64,000 nt of DNA from Propioniciclava coleopterorum (GCF_011393335.1 NZ_CP049865.1:3428722-3492721), one strand, 5' to 3'; counted from the stretch's first letter, positions 49,940-58,563 are shown. The notes: generated by a model from the sequence alone, not told the origin. Made by a program: numbers and translations.

Positions 49940-50335
49940 ATGCTGATCCCCGCCATTGTGCTCATCACCGCCGCGCTCCTGCTCTACACCGCGGGGGTGT
50001 GGGGCGAGCGTCGCAGCGGCACCCTGCGGCCGCTGCACGTCGCCCTGTTCGCCGGAGGTTTCCTGTGCGACGCCGGTGGGACGTGGCTGATGTCCCAGAT
50101 CGCCGGCTCGGGCACGTACACCACCACCGGGGCGGCGTCCGTGCTGACCACGCTGATGGCCGTGACCGGCGGGCTGGCGCTCATCCTGATGGGCATCCAC
50201 CTCGCCTGGGCGATCGGCGTTCTGGCGAAGGGTTCCCCGGCTGCGCGGGCCACCTTCCACCGGTTCTCCGTACTCGTGTGGGCGATCTGGCTGGTGCCCT
50301 ACTTCACCGGCATGGCCAGCGCGATGATCCGCTGA
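49940..50335 (+). CDS. HsmA-family (TIGR03987-like) membrane protein
   Basis: A 131-residue protein with four predicted helices (AIVLITAALLLYTAGVW, HVALFAGGFLCDAGGTWLM, ALILMGIHLAWAIGVLA, FSVLVWAIWLVPYFTGM). The start YTAGVWGER and the CDAGGTWLMSQIAG motif match the small TIGR03987/HsmA membrane family, whose function is unknown. It is divergent from the two-component kinase gene and separated by about 117 bp, where shared regulation is possible. Confidence 0.78.
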   Translation: MLIPAIVLITAALLLYTAGVWGERRSGTLRPLHVALFAGGFLCDAGGTWLMSQIAGSGTYTTTGAASVLTTLMAVTGGLALILMGIHLAWAIGVLAKGSPAARATFHRFSVLVWAIWLVPYFTGMASAMIR

Positions 50336-50542
50336 CGCGCTCCGCGTCCGCATCGATGGTGGAGGCCGATGGGGGTTCCTGCTCTCCCCCGGACTCGGCC
50401 TGAGCGGCACCTGGCAGGCCGTATCCGGAGGTTCCGGGCCCAACGTGCTCGCCGTCAGGTGCTCAGGGCCGCCGCGGGACATCGATCCTGCATCACTGAC
50501 GGGGACCAGCGCCCGGTCGGTTCCAAGAGTCTGCGGATGTGC

Positions 50543-50657
50543 AAACTCAATTTTCGCGCAGTCACCGACTCGCGGAAGCGCATCGCCCCTAGTCGGCGTC
50601 CCCGGGCGCAGGCGCGACTGCGCGATTCTTGATTTTCCGCCGTCGGAACCCACCCGC
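50543..50657 (+). repeat. Structured repeat R1 (RNA-like element, copy 1)
   Basis: About 115 bp, matching copy 2 at 51452-51566 with roughly 13 differences. On the plus strand it can form P1 CGCGCAGTC (50555-50563)/GACTGCGCG (50616-50624); P2 CCGACT (50565-50570)/AGTCGG (50591-50596), enclosing CGC-GGAA-GCG, a GNRA tetraloop hairpin; and P3 CGTC (50597-50600)/GGCG (50611-50614). CGCCC in the P2 bulge can pair with GGGCG in the P3 loop. TCAA before and TTGA after could extend P1 across an internal loop. No gene follows this copy. Confidence 0.7.
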
Positions 50658-50785
50658 CACGAGCGGGTCACCGATCCGCCTCTCAGACCAAGCCAAGCAC
50701 TCGCTCACCACGACGGCCGATCCAGCTCTCACACCCCAGCCACGCACCCGGGTCACGCTCGCCCGATCCAGCTCTCGCACCCACG

Positions 50786-50834
50786 GTCCGTGTGGCCGGG
50801 GACGGTGCCGCTGGCCGGTTACGGTGCGCCCAGC
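50786..50834. repeat. 49-bp identical repeat S1
   Basis: Identical base for base to 51202-51250, while the flanks differ. Inside are two tandem units, GGCCGGGGACGGTG and GGCCGGTTACGGTG, five bases apart. Before it, the segment CGATCCAGCTCTC occurs twice (about 50727 and 50764). No coding function is evident in any frame. Confidence 0.8.
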
Positions 50835-51201
50835 ATGCGATAGCTCCAACCACCGGCGCGCCGCCGAGTAGATCACCAACCCAACTCACACCGGCAACGA
50901 AGGGACCACCGCGCTGGGGAATGACCCTGAGTCCCCTCGGTGCGCTCACACGCGCGCCTGCGGCTTGGCAAGCGAGACTGCTCCGGCGATCTCCGCCGCT
51001 CGCGCGTCGACAATCGGTGAACGAGGCACTCGCGACGCTGGAGCCCGAGGATCGCTATACGTGCCGCGGGGCAGCAGCGAGCAGCGGGACGCAGGACAGG
51101 GCCGCTCCCACGCAGTTCAGAGAATGCCGGGATGGCCCGAGGACAGCGGGCGTGCGTCCAACCGAAGCCCCCATCGCCCCTGTTGGGTTGGCAGCCAGAC
51201 C

Positions 51202-51250
51202 GTCCGTGTGGCCGGGGACGGTGCCGCTGGCCGGTTACGGTGCGCCCAGC
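51202..51250. repeat. 49-bp identical repeat S2
   Basis: Second copy of the 49-bp repeat, 416 bp from the first. The order along the region is R1, S1, S2, R2, then the DUF222-HNH gene. Sequence between S1 and S2 (50835-51201) contains no gene or further pattern that I can support. Confidence 0.8.
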
Positions 51251-51451
51251 TTGCGATCCTGGCGATCGCAGGGCTGATGGGGCGCCCCGCGCGCCGCCGA
51301 TGTCGGCGCCGCCGTGCAGGTGGCAGTCGCACACGGCCAGCTTCGTCCCAGCAGTCAGATCAGCCTGAACACCGACCTCGATCGAGACCGTTCGGCTCAA
51401 CGGCGAACCCGAAGCAGGTCCGCGACCGATCCCAGGGCCCTGCGACCTGGA

Positions 51452-51566
51452 AAACTCAATTTTCACGCAGTCACCGACTCGCGGGAGCGCATCGCCCCTA
51501 GTCGGCATCGCCGGGCCCAGATGCGATTGCGCGATTCTTGATTTTTCGCCGCCGATACCCACCCGC
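51452..51566 (+). repeat. Structured repeat R2 (RNA-like element, copy 2)
   Basis: Copy 2 of the element, immediately before the DUF222-HNH gene. P1 is CACGCAGTC (51464-51472)/GATTGCGCG (51525-51533), with one A-C mismatch and one G-T wobble; P2 CCGACT/AGTCGG (51474-51479, 51500-51505) with CGC-GGGA-GCG inside; P3 CATC (51506-51509)/GATG (51520-51523). Relative to copy 1, P3 has a G-C to A-T exchange on both sides and a T-G to T-A change, and the tetraloop stays GNRA. The possible pseudoknot keeps four pairs (GCCC/GGGC). Confidence 0.72.
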
Positions 51567-51645
51567 CCGGAACATGACAGGAGACATCAACTCTTTGGGC
51601 GCAAGTATCCCCGAGAATGTCGGAGGCGACTCGTACAGTGTTTTC

Positions 51646-52998
51646 ATGGAGACGTTGATCCGGACGCAGAGTGAGGCATTCCTGGAGAATGTCCTCACCG
51701 GTCTGGACGACCTCGACCCCAACGGTCTGGACCGGGCGCTGCTCACCGATTCTGAGCGGGTTGGGTTGGCCGAGCAGGCGCTCGCCGCGGCGGGTCGTCT
51801 GCAGGCGTTGGCCGGGGTGTTGGTTGCTGAGGCGGATCGGGTCGCGGCCCCGCAGGCGGTGGTGGGGGTGGGGACGTTGTCGTGGCTGCACGACGCCCAG
51901 CGGATGACCCGACGCGAAGCCGGCCGACTGCTGGCCTCAGCCCAGGAACTGTCGAGCCGGCCCGTCCTGCGGGAAGCGACCCTCACCGGGGCGGCCACAC
52001 CCTTGCAGGCCCGCGCGGTCACCCGCGTCCTGGCCCAACTGCCCGAGGATCTGCCCGACCAGAAGGTACGGGACGCTGAGGCGATGATGGTGGGGTTCTG
52101 TGCCCAGTTCGACTCCCACGAACTGAGCCGGCTGGCCCGGCATCTCCTCGAAGTCATCGCCCCCGAAGTCGCCGAGGAGTCGTTGGCGCGCCGCTTGGAG
52201 CGGGAGGCGCGGCACGCCCACGCGGTGCGGCACCTTTCCTTCACCCCTGATGGGATGGGGTCGGTCCTGATCAAAGGCAGCCTGCCGACGGTCGAGGCGG
52301 AACTGTTGCGGGCGCAGGTCGAGGCGATCGCGCACCTGCACCACCGCCGCGCCCTGGACTGCGCCGACCCGCTCGTCGAGAAGGCCACCCCGACCCAGCG
52401 TCGGGCTGATGCCCTGGTCGAGCTCGCCCGCGCCGCCGGGGTGCACCAGGACGCCCCCAACCACGGCGGCGACCGGCCCCGGATCATGGTGCTGATCGAC
52501 CACGATCGCCTGGTCGATGACTGCCGCAAGGCGCAGTTGCTTGACTCGGGTGCGGACCTGACGCCCACGCAACTGCGGGTGCTGGCCTGCGACGCCGGCA
52601 TCCTGCCCGTGGTGATGAACGGTGCCGGGGAAGTCTTGGACGTGGGGCGGGCGAACCGGCTGGTCACCCCCTCCATCCGCGCCGCACTCGTCGCCCGCGA
52701 CCGGGGCTGCGTGTTCCCCGGCTGCGACCGCACCGCCGCCGCGTGCGACGCCCACCACATCACCCCCTGGCAACGCGGCGGACCGACCTCGCTTCCGAAT
52801 CTGGTGCTCCTGTGCCGGCACCATCACAACACGGTCGAACCCGACCACCGCCATCCCGACACCCGCTGGCAGATCCGACTCGACCACGGCATCCCCGTCG
52901 TCATCCCACCAACCAGAGTCGACCCCCAACAACGACCCCGCCGCAACCAGCGCCACCATCACCGCCCACCACCCGCCCCGGACGACTCCGCCTCCTGA
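51646..52998 (+). CDS. DUF222 / HNH endonuclease-domain protein (13E12 family)
   Basis: A protein of about 450 aa with an N-terminal DUF222 (13E12 repeat) domain (about 25-300; SWLHDAQRMTRREAGRLLAS, ALVELARAAG) and a C-terminal HNH nuclease with GCVFPGCDRTAAACDAHH, HITPWQRGGPTSLPNLVLLC and RHHHNTVEPDH; the zinc-like cysteines and the HH/N/H triad are present. The family is multicopy in many actinobacteria; activity and role are unproven. I prefer ATG 51646 because TACAGT, a -10-like box, ends six bases before it (leaderless). ATG 51574 and an even earlier TTG are in frame, the latter inside repeat R2. The His/Pro/Arg-rich tail is usual. Confidence 0.87.
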   Translation: METLIRTQSEAFLENVLTGLDDLDPNGLDRALLTDSERVGLAEQALAAAGRLQALAGVLVAEADRVAAPQAVVGVGTLSWLHDAQRMTRREAGRLLASAQELSSRPVLREATLTGAATPLQARAVTRVLAQLPEDLPDQKVRDAEAMMVGFCAQFDSHELSRLARHLLEVIAPEVAEESLARRLEREARHAHAVRHLSFTPDGMGSVLIKGSLPTVEAELLRAQVEAIAHLHHRRALDCADPLVEKATPTQRRADALVELARAAGVHQDAPNHGGDRPRIMVLIDHDRLVDDCRKAQLLDSGADLTPTQLRVLACDAGILPVVMNGAGEVLDVGRANRLVTPSIRAALVARDRGCVFPGCDRTAAACDAHHITPWQRGGPTSLPNLVLLCRHHHNTVEPDHRHPDTRWQIRLDHGIPVVIPPTRVDPQQRPRRNQRHHHRPPPAPDDSAS

Positions 52999-53190
52999 CG
53001 AGCAGGGCCCACGGCCCCGGTGACCTGTCAGCCCTCGCGCGACGATTCAGCCGCAGAGATTCATACGGTCGGCTCGGCCTGACCCTCCTTAACGCCCCTA
53101 GCCCGGATCGATCGAGGGCTTCCCCGACCCAGGGACCGGATCACTGCTGCGTGCCGGACCTCCTGGTGGTGCAGCCCTGGAACGATCCTC

Positions 53191-53437
53191 GGGACGCCGC
53201 GGTGGGAGCGACCTGTGCAGGACGCCGCGGTGGGAGCGACCTACGGGTCCAAAACGCCGCGGAGAGAGCGACCTACGGGTCCAGAACGCCGCGGGGAGAG
53301 CGACCTCGGCGCCACCCCGACGTCCGCGTCCTGGCGGGCCAGAACGTCGCGGTGAGAGCGACCTACGGGTCCAGAACGCCGCGCTGGGAGCGACCTGCGG
53401 GTGCACAGCGCCTCGGTGGGAGCGACCTGCAGGCGCA
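53191..53437. repeat. 32-bp tandem repeat array
   Basis: Seven units of about 32 bases, four of them an exact 32; typical core ACGCCGCGGTGGGAGCGACC followed by TACGGGTCCA. The fourth unit carries an extra 26 bases and the first is short (29). A unit of 32 is not divisible by three, and there are no spacers. It lies between the convergent DUF222-HNH and WYL genes. The remaining gap (52999-53190) has no gene or clear terminator. Confidence 0.87.
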
Positions 53438-53447
53438 CGACACCCCC

Positions 53448-54172
53448 TCACCGGCCGGGGACGCCGTGGGAAGGTGGCGATGGGCGGGTCCCATGCACCG
53501 GACGCGAACCCTCGGGCGGCTCCCCCACCTCCTCGATGGTGTGCCCCGTGCACGGCGTCACCGTGACCGCGGCGCCCCGGATCCGCTCCAGGGCGAACCA
53601 GCGCATGCCCTCCCGCAGCCGGCACCACCCCACGAGGTACCAGGTCCCCGCGCGCATGCGAAGATCACGGGTTCGACGTCGCGGCTGGTCCGGGTCCCGT
53701 CCCGGGCCTCGTAGCGCAACCGCACCACACGCTGGTCCGTCATGGCCTCCTCGACCGCCGACATGACCGTCCGGTCGGTGGCGGGCACGTTCACCCAGAC
53801 GCGGCCCGCGAGGTCCAGCGCCCGGGCGCGCGTCGCCGGATCCAGGACATCGACGATCTTGTTCACCCCGGCCCACGCGAGGTCGGCGTAGGGGGCCTGC
53901 GCGGCCGCCGACACCGCCGCGAGCAGCGCCACCGCCTGGGCCGGCGTCAGGCTCACCGGAGGCAGCGAACCCGACCCGGCGAGGCCGTAGCCGCCTCCCG
54001 GCCCCGGACGCGACCACACCGGTGCCCCGCTGTTCGCCAGCGCGGCCAGGTCGCGCTTGACGGTCCGCGCCGACACCCCGAACTCGGACGCCAACCGCTC
54101 GGCCGAGCACCCCCGGCTCCCCTGGCGCCGCAGCATCTCCGCCGTCGCGATCAGACGCTCGGACCGCCTCAT
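53448..54172 (-). CDS. WYL-domain transcriptional regulator, YafY-like (frameshifted as given)
   Basis: DNA-binding regulator with an N-terminal winged HTH (MRRSERLIATAEMLRRQG, ERLASEFGVSARTVKRDL), a central helical region (PAQAVALLAAVSAAAQ) and a WYL domain for ligand sensing. The WYL part splits between frames: RDVEPVIFACARG in one, GTWYLVGWCRLREGMRWF in the next. Adding one base to the C4 run at 53646-53649 gives a 241-residue protein. The ATG at 54172 has GGAGG upstream. It is divergent from the alpha/beta hydrolase, which it likely controls through the palindrome between them. Confidence 0.82.
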
Positions 54173-54223
54173 CCCACCTCCACCGATCCCCACGCAGCAC
54201 GCACAGAATCCATGCCAGAAATG

Positions 54224-54254
54224 GTGACACACCGCTGTCCGGTCGGGGTGTCAC
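54224..54254. promoter_or_regulatory. Candidate operator between WYL regulator and hydrolase
   Basis: GTGACAC (54224-54230) and GTGTCAC (54248-54254) form a perfect 7-bp inverted repeat with 17 bases between, about two helical turns apart. It lies 9 bp before the hydrolase ATG and 51 bp before the regulator ATG, suited to repression or autoregulation. Confidence 0.55.
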
Positions 54255-54263
54255 GGTGAAGCC

Positions 54264-55049
54264 ATGAACGCCGACAGCGCCCACGGCACCGCCCACGTCC
54301 ACAGCACGGACGCCTCCGACGCCTCCGAAACCACCGAGCCGACCATCCTCCTGATAGCCGGGCATTGGCTGGGCGCCTGGGCCTGGGACGCGGTCGCGGA
54401 CGCCCTCCGCACCCTCGGGCGCCGCCCCCTGCCCCTGACGCTGCCCGGCCTCGACCCGCACGATCCGCAGCGGGCGTCGCGGACCCTGGAGGACCAGGCC
54501 TCGGCGATCGTCCTGGCTCTGCTGGACGCCGACGCGGCACAGCGTCCGGCCGTCGTCGTCGCTCACAGCGGCGCCAACGCGCCCGTCAGCATGGTGCTCG
54601 ACCGGCGTCCGGACCTCGTGGGGCACGTGGTCTGGGTCGACAGCGGCCCGGTCGCCCCGGGGACGGTCTTCCTGCCGGACGCGCCCTCCGACCTGGCCGA
54701 ACTGCCCCTGCCCGACTTCGAGACGCTCGGGGGCCAGGCGAGCCTCGACGGGCTCACCCCGGCGGACCTCGACCGGTTCCGGCGGTGCGCCGTCCCCGAA
54801 CCGGGCCCGGTGCTGACCCGGCCGGTGCCGTTGACCGGCGACGGCCGCCGGGACGTCCCCACCACGCTCGTGTGCTGCTCGATCCCGAGCGCGCAGGTCG
54901 TCGACGCCGCCCGGGGCGGGCACCCGATGTTCGCCGAGGTGGCCGCGCTGCGTCAGGTCGGGTTCGTGGACCTGCCCACCGGGCACTGGCCGATGTGGAG
55001 CCGCCCCACCGACCTCGCCGCCGTCATCGCCGGAGTGGGCCTCGCCTGA
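54264..55049 (+). CDS. Alpha/beta hydrolase
   Basis: A 261-residue alpha/beta-hydrolase-fold enzyme. The oxyanion segment is LIAGHWLGAWAWD, the nucleophile serine lies in VVVAHSGAN (about residue 99, a variant of GxSxG with H at the second position and G after), the acid is probably Asp around DLVGHVVWVDSG or PTTLV, and the catalytic histidine is in LPTGHWPMWS. It resembles the RsbQ/salicylate-esterase-like group; substrate unknown. The first 28 residues are His/Ser/Asp-rich and possibly disordered. Divergent from the WYL regulator. Confidence 0.86.
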   Translation: MNADSAHGTAHVHSTDASDASETTEPTILLIAGHWLGAWAWDAVADALRTLGRRPLPLTLPGLDPHDPQRASRTLEDQASAIVLALLDADAAQRPAVVVAHSGANAPVSMVLDRRPDLVGHVVWVDSGPVAPGTVFLPDAPSDLAELPLPDFETLGGQASLDGLTPADLDRFRRCAVPEPGPVLTRPVPLTGDGRRDVPTTLVCCSIPSAQVVDAARGGHPMFAEVAALRQVGFVDLPTGHWPMWSRPTDLAAVIAGVGLA

Positions 55050-55161
55050 CCCGCGCGCGTCGGCCGACCTCCGTCGGCCAGGGCCGCCCAACCGCGCACC
55101 GCCCGACAGAGATGCCGCCGGTCGAGACCCGGCGAGCGCGACCTCCACGCGACCCGTCGCG

Positions 55162-57450
55162 TCAGCCCGGCTTGACCCGGCTGACCTCGTAGACACCCGG
55201 GACGCGCTGCAGGCCGCGCAGCACGGTCTCCAGGTGGCGCGGGTCCGGCGTCTGGAACGTGAGCCGCATGGTGAACACGTGATCCTTCGACGCGTTCGCG
55301 GACACCGAGACGATCGACATGTGCATCTCGGACAGCACCTTGGTCAGGTCGTTGAGCATCCCCGCCCGGTCGATGCCCTCCACCTGCACCGCGACGAGGA
55401 ACGCCGCGTCGGCGGTGGGCGCCCACGACACCGGCACGATCCGCTCGGGCATCTGGCGCAGGGACGCGACGTTGGTGCAGTCCGTGCGGTGCACCGAGAT
55501 CCCCTCGCTGCGCGTCACGAAGCCCATGATGGGGTCGCCCGGCACGGGCAGGCAGCACTTGGCGAGCTTGGTGTAGAGGTCGGGGTCGCCGTCCACGACG
55601 ACGCCGGAGTGGTTGCGGGGCAGCTTGTGCGGGCCCCGCACCAGCACCGCCTCGTCGACCAGGGACGCCTCCGCGGCGGCCTCGTCGCCGCCCACCACGC
55701 TGACCAGCTGCGTGATGACGGCCTGGGCGCTGGTGCTGCCCTCGCCGATCGCGGCCCACAGGCTGGGCACGTCCGAGACGTGGAAGTGCTGGGTGAGGTG
55801 CGCCATCACCTCGGGGGTGAGAAGGCGCGCGGCCAGGTGGCTGCGGCGCATCTGCTTGGCCAGGATCTCCTTGCCCTGCTCGATCGCCTCGTCGCGGCGC
55901 TCGCGGGAGAAGTGCTGCCGGATCTTGGAACGGGCCCGCGGCGTCTTGACGAAGTTGAGCCAGTCGCGGCTGGGGCCCGCGTTCTGCGCCTTCGAGGTGA
56001 GGATGTCGATCGACATGCCCATCTCGAGGGTCGAGTCCAGCGGCACGAGGCGTCCGTTGACGCGCGCGCCGATGCAGCGGTGCCCCACCTCGGTGTGGAT
56101 GGCGTAGGCGAAGTCGACCGGCGTGGAACCCGCGGGCAGCGCGATGACGTCGCCCTTGGGGCTGAACACGAAGACCTCGTTCTTGGCGATCTCCTCGGTG
56201 AAGGTGTCGAGGAACTCCCCGGAGTCCTCGGTCTCCTTCTGCCACTCCGAGATCGAGTGCACCCAGTTGATCTCGTCGCCGGCGCTCTTGCCCTCCTTGT
56301 ACCGCCAGTGCGCCGCGACGCCGTACTCGGCCTGCTTGTGCATCTCGTTGGTGCGGATCTGCAGCTCGACCGGCTTGCCGCCGGGGCCCAGCACCGTCGT
56401 GTGCAGCGACTGGTACAGGTTGAACTTCGGCATCGCGATGTAGTCCTTGAAGCGCCCCGGCAGCGGACGCCACCGGGCGTGCAGGACGCCGAGCACGTCG
56501 TAACACTCGCGCTTGGTGTCGACCAGGACCCGCAACCCGACCAGATCGTAGATGTCGTAGAAGTCGCGGCCGCGGACCATCATCTTCTGGTAGATCGAGT
56601 AGTAGTGCTTGGGGCGGCCGTACACCGTCGCCTTGATCTTGTTGTCGGCCAGGTCCTGCTTCACCTGCTCGATCACGGTGCTCAGGTACTGGTCACGCAG
56701 CGGCGCGCGCTCGGCGACGAGCTTCACGATCTCGGAGTAGATCTTCGGCTCGATCACCGAGAACGACAGGTCCTCCAGCTCCCACTTGATCGCGTTCATG
56801 CCCAGGCGGTGCGCCAGCGGCGCGTAGATCTCGAGGGTGTCCTTGGCGATGCGGATCTGCTTGTCGGGACGCAGCGAGCTGATCGTGCGCATGTTGTGCA
56901 GCCGGTCGGCCAGCTTGATGATGAGGACGCGGATGTCGCGGCTCATCGCGATGACCATCTTGCGGATGGTCTCGGCCTTGGCGGACTCGCCGTAGACCAT
57001 CTTGTCCAGCTTGGTGACGCCGTCGACCATCGTGGCGATCTCGTCGCCGAAGTCGTTCGTCAGCTGCGCCAGCGTGTAGCCGGTGTCCTCGACAGTGTCG
57101 TGCAGCAGCGCCGCGCAGATGGTGGGCTCGTTCAGCCCGAGGCTGGCCAGGATGGTCGCGACGGCCAGCGGGTGCGTGATGTAGGCGTCGCCGCTCTTGC
57201 GCATCTGGCCGTCGTGGAAGTGCTCCGCCGTCCGGTAGGCGCGCTCGATGAGCCCCGTGTCGACCTTCTGATGGTGCTGCCGCATCGCCGCGAACAGCGG
57301 GTCGAGCGCCGCGTTGCCCGACGTCTTCTGGCTGCCGAGCATGGCCAGCATGCGGCGCATGCTGCGCCGGGGCTGCTCGGGAACGACGACGGGGGCCGGT
57401 TGGGGCGCCTCGATCTCCGCGCCGGACTGGCGACTGGTCGTCTCGCTCAT
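55162..57450 (-). CDS. relA: Bifunctional (p)ppGpp synthetase/hydrolase
   Basis: Makes and degrades the stringent-response alarmone. The 762-residue protein has the HD hydrolase domain with AALLHDTVEDT (about 95), the synthetase domain with KIKATVYGRPKHYYSIYQKM and YNLYQSLHTTV-type region (MPKFNLYQSLHTTVLGP), a TGS domain (VFVFSPKGDVIALPAGSTP), a zinc-finger-like CCLPVPGD segment and a C-terminal ACT domain. ATG 57450 has GGAGG six bases upstream; a GTG just before it is less well placed. The HD motif is intact, so it should hydrolyse as well. Confidence 0.96.
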   Translation of the reverse strand: MSETTSRQSGAEIEAPQPAPVVVPEQPRRSMRRMLAMLGSQKTSGNAALDPLFAAMRQHHQKVDTGLIERAYRTAEHFHDGQMRKSGDAYITHPLAVATILASLGLNEPTICAALLHDTVEDTGYTLAQLTNDFGDEIATMVDGVTKLDKMVYGESAKAETIRKMVIAMSRDIRVLIIKLADRLHNMRTISSLRPDKQIRIAKDTLEIYAPLAHRLGMNAIKWELEDLSFSVIEPKIYSEIVKLVAERAPLRDQYLSTVIEQVKQDLADNKIKATVYGRPKHYYSIYQKMMVRGRDFYDIYDLVGLRVLVDTKRECYDVLGVLHARWRPLPGRFKDYIAMPKFNLYQSLHTTVLGPGGKPVELQIRTNEMHKQAEYGVAAHWRYKEGKSAGDEINWVHSISEWQKETEDSGEFLDTFTEEIAKNEVFVFSPKGDVIALPAGSTPVDFAYAIHTEVGHRCIGARVNGRLVPLDSTLEMGMSIDILTSKAQNAGPSRDWLNFVKTPRARSKIRQHFSRERRDEAIEQGKEILAKQMRRSHLAARLLTPEVMAHLTQHFHVSDVPSLWAAIGEGSTSAQAVITQLVSVVGGDEAAAEASLVDEAVLVRGPHKLPRNHSGVVVDGDPDLYTKLAKCCLPVPGDPIMGFVTRSEGISVHRTDCTNVASLRQMPERIVPVSWAPTADAAFLVAVQVEGIDRAGMLNDLTKVLSEMHMSIVSVSANASKDHVFTMRLTFQTPDPRHLETVLRGLQRVPGVYEVSRVKPG

Positions 57451-57495
57451 CACACACCTCCCTCACGTGGGGTCGAGTGTAGCGCCGGGGCCGCC

Positions 57496-58563
57496 TCAGG
57501 CCGTCGGGGGTGTCCGATCGCGCTTCTTCTCGCTCGGCCGGACGATCACGAGCTCGTCGCCGGTCTTGAGCAGGGCCACGCTGGGGTCGAAGAAGTGCCG
57601 CAGCAGCCCGCCGCGCACGACGCCCAGCACCCGCTCCCCGGCGATCTCGGAGGAGCTCTTGCCGACCTCGCTGGGCGTCACGAGCCGCTGCGCGATGTCG
57701 ATGCCCTCGCCGTAGTTGAGCAGGTCCTCCATGGTCGCGCCGAGCTCCGGGCTGACGGCCGACAGGCCGATGAGCCGGCCGACGGCGTCCGAACTCGTGA
57801 CGACGCCGTCGGCGCCGGACTGACGCAGCAGCGACACGTTGTCGGCCTCGCGGACCGAGACGACCAGGTGGGCGTGCGGGTTGAGCTGCCGCGCGGTGAG
57901 CGTGGTCAGGATGGCGGTGTCGTCGCGGTTGACCGTGACGATGATGTGTTTCGCCTTGGGCACCTCAGCGCGCCGCAGCAGGTCGCGGGACGTGCAGTCG
58001 CCCAGGAACGCGGCGAGCCCGTTGCGGTTCGCGGTGTCGACCGCGGCCTGGCTGGAGTCGACGACGACGATCTTGTCGCTGTCGGCGCCGTTGCGCAGCA
58101 GGGTGGTCAGGGCGCTGCGGCCCATGGTGCCGTAGCCGAGCACGACGGTGTGGTTGCGCATCTTCTTCCTCCAACGGGCGTCCGACATGGCGCGGCGCCC
58201 CTCGTTCGCCAGCACCTCGAGCGTCGTGCCGACCAGCAGGATCAGGAACGCGATGCGCAGCGGGGTCACGAGCAGCGCGTTCAGCAGCCGGGCGTGCTGC
58301 GACACCGGGGTGATGTCGCCGTAGCCGGTGGTGGTCACGGTGACGGTGGCGTAGTAGATCGCGTCGATGAGGGTCAGCCCGTCGCCGGCGACGTTGTCGC
58401 TGTAGCTGTCGCGATCCAGCCAGACGATCAGCGAGTTGACCGCGATGATGCCGAGCGCGAGCAGCGCCCGCCGGGTGAGCTCCTTGACGGGGCTCTCCGC
58501 GACGGACGGCAGGCGCACCAGCGCTTGATAACCCCACCTCGAGGTGGAGGACCCGTTGGCCAT
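57496..58563 (-). CDS. Potassium channel with RCK (TrkA-type) domains
   Basis: A 355-residue two-helix channel subunit: helix 1 at about 33-49 (LLALGIIAVNSLIVWL), pore loop with selectivity filter TTTGYGD at about 77-83, helix 2 at about 96-116, then an RCK_N Rossmann domain (TVVLGYGTMGRSALTTLL, VVDSSQAAVD) and an RCK_C domain (GERVLGVVRGG...). Architecture is MthK/Kch-like. The N-terminal ATG is two bases after the apt stop. It stands between apt and relA in an otherwise standard secDF-apt-relA order. Ligand unknown. Confidence 0.93.
   Translation of the reverse strand: MANGSSTSRWGYQALVRLPSVAESPVKELTRRALLALGIIAVNSLIVWLDRDSYSDNVAGDGLTLIDAIYYATVTVTTTGYGDITPVSQHARLLNALLVTPLRIAFLILLVGTTLEVLANEGRRAMSDARWRKKMRNHTVVLGYGTMGRSALTTLLRNGADSDKIVVVDSSQAAVDTANRNGLAAFLGDCTSRDLLRRAEVPKAKHIIVTVNRDDTAILTTLTARQLNPHAHLVVSVREADNVSLLRQSGADGVVTSSDAVGRLIGLSAVSPELGATMEDLLNYGEGIDIAQRLVTPSEVGKSSSEIAGERVLGVVRGGLLRHFFDPSVALLKTGDELVIVRPSEKKRDRTPPTA

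Noticed and set aside
50543-51566. A short minus-strand protein repeated in R1 and R2
   Set aside because: Some differences between the copies are synonymous in one minus-strand frame ending GDAD-stop, but there is no supported start or ribosome-binding site and most changes fit the plus-strand fold as well. I keep it only as an alternative.
50336-51573. Insertion sequence or decayed transposase
   Set aside because: There are paired repeats but no transposase remnant, no terminal inverted repeats at the ends of the region and no clear target duplication.
51452-52998. An IscB/TnpB-type RNA-guided system
   Set aside because: The protein has DUF222 plus HNH and lacks the RuvC-like segments and bridge helix of IscB. 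The analogy to HEARO/OMEGA RNA is only by arrangement.
53191-53437. CRISPR array
   Set aside because: The 32-bp units are tandem and degenerate, with no spacers of uniform size and no cas genes.
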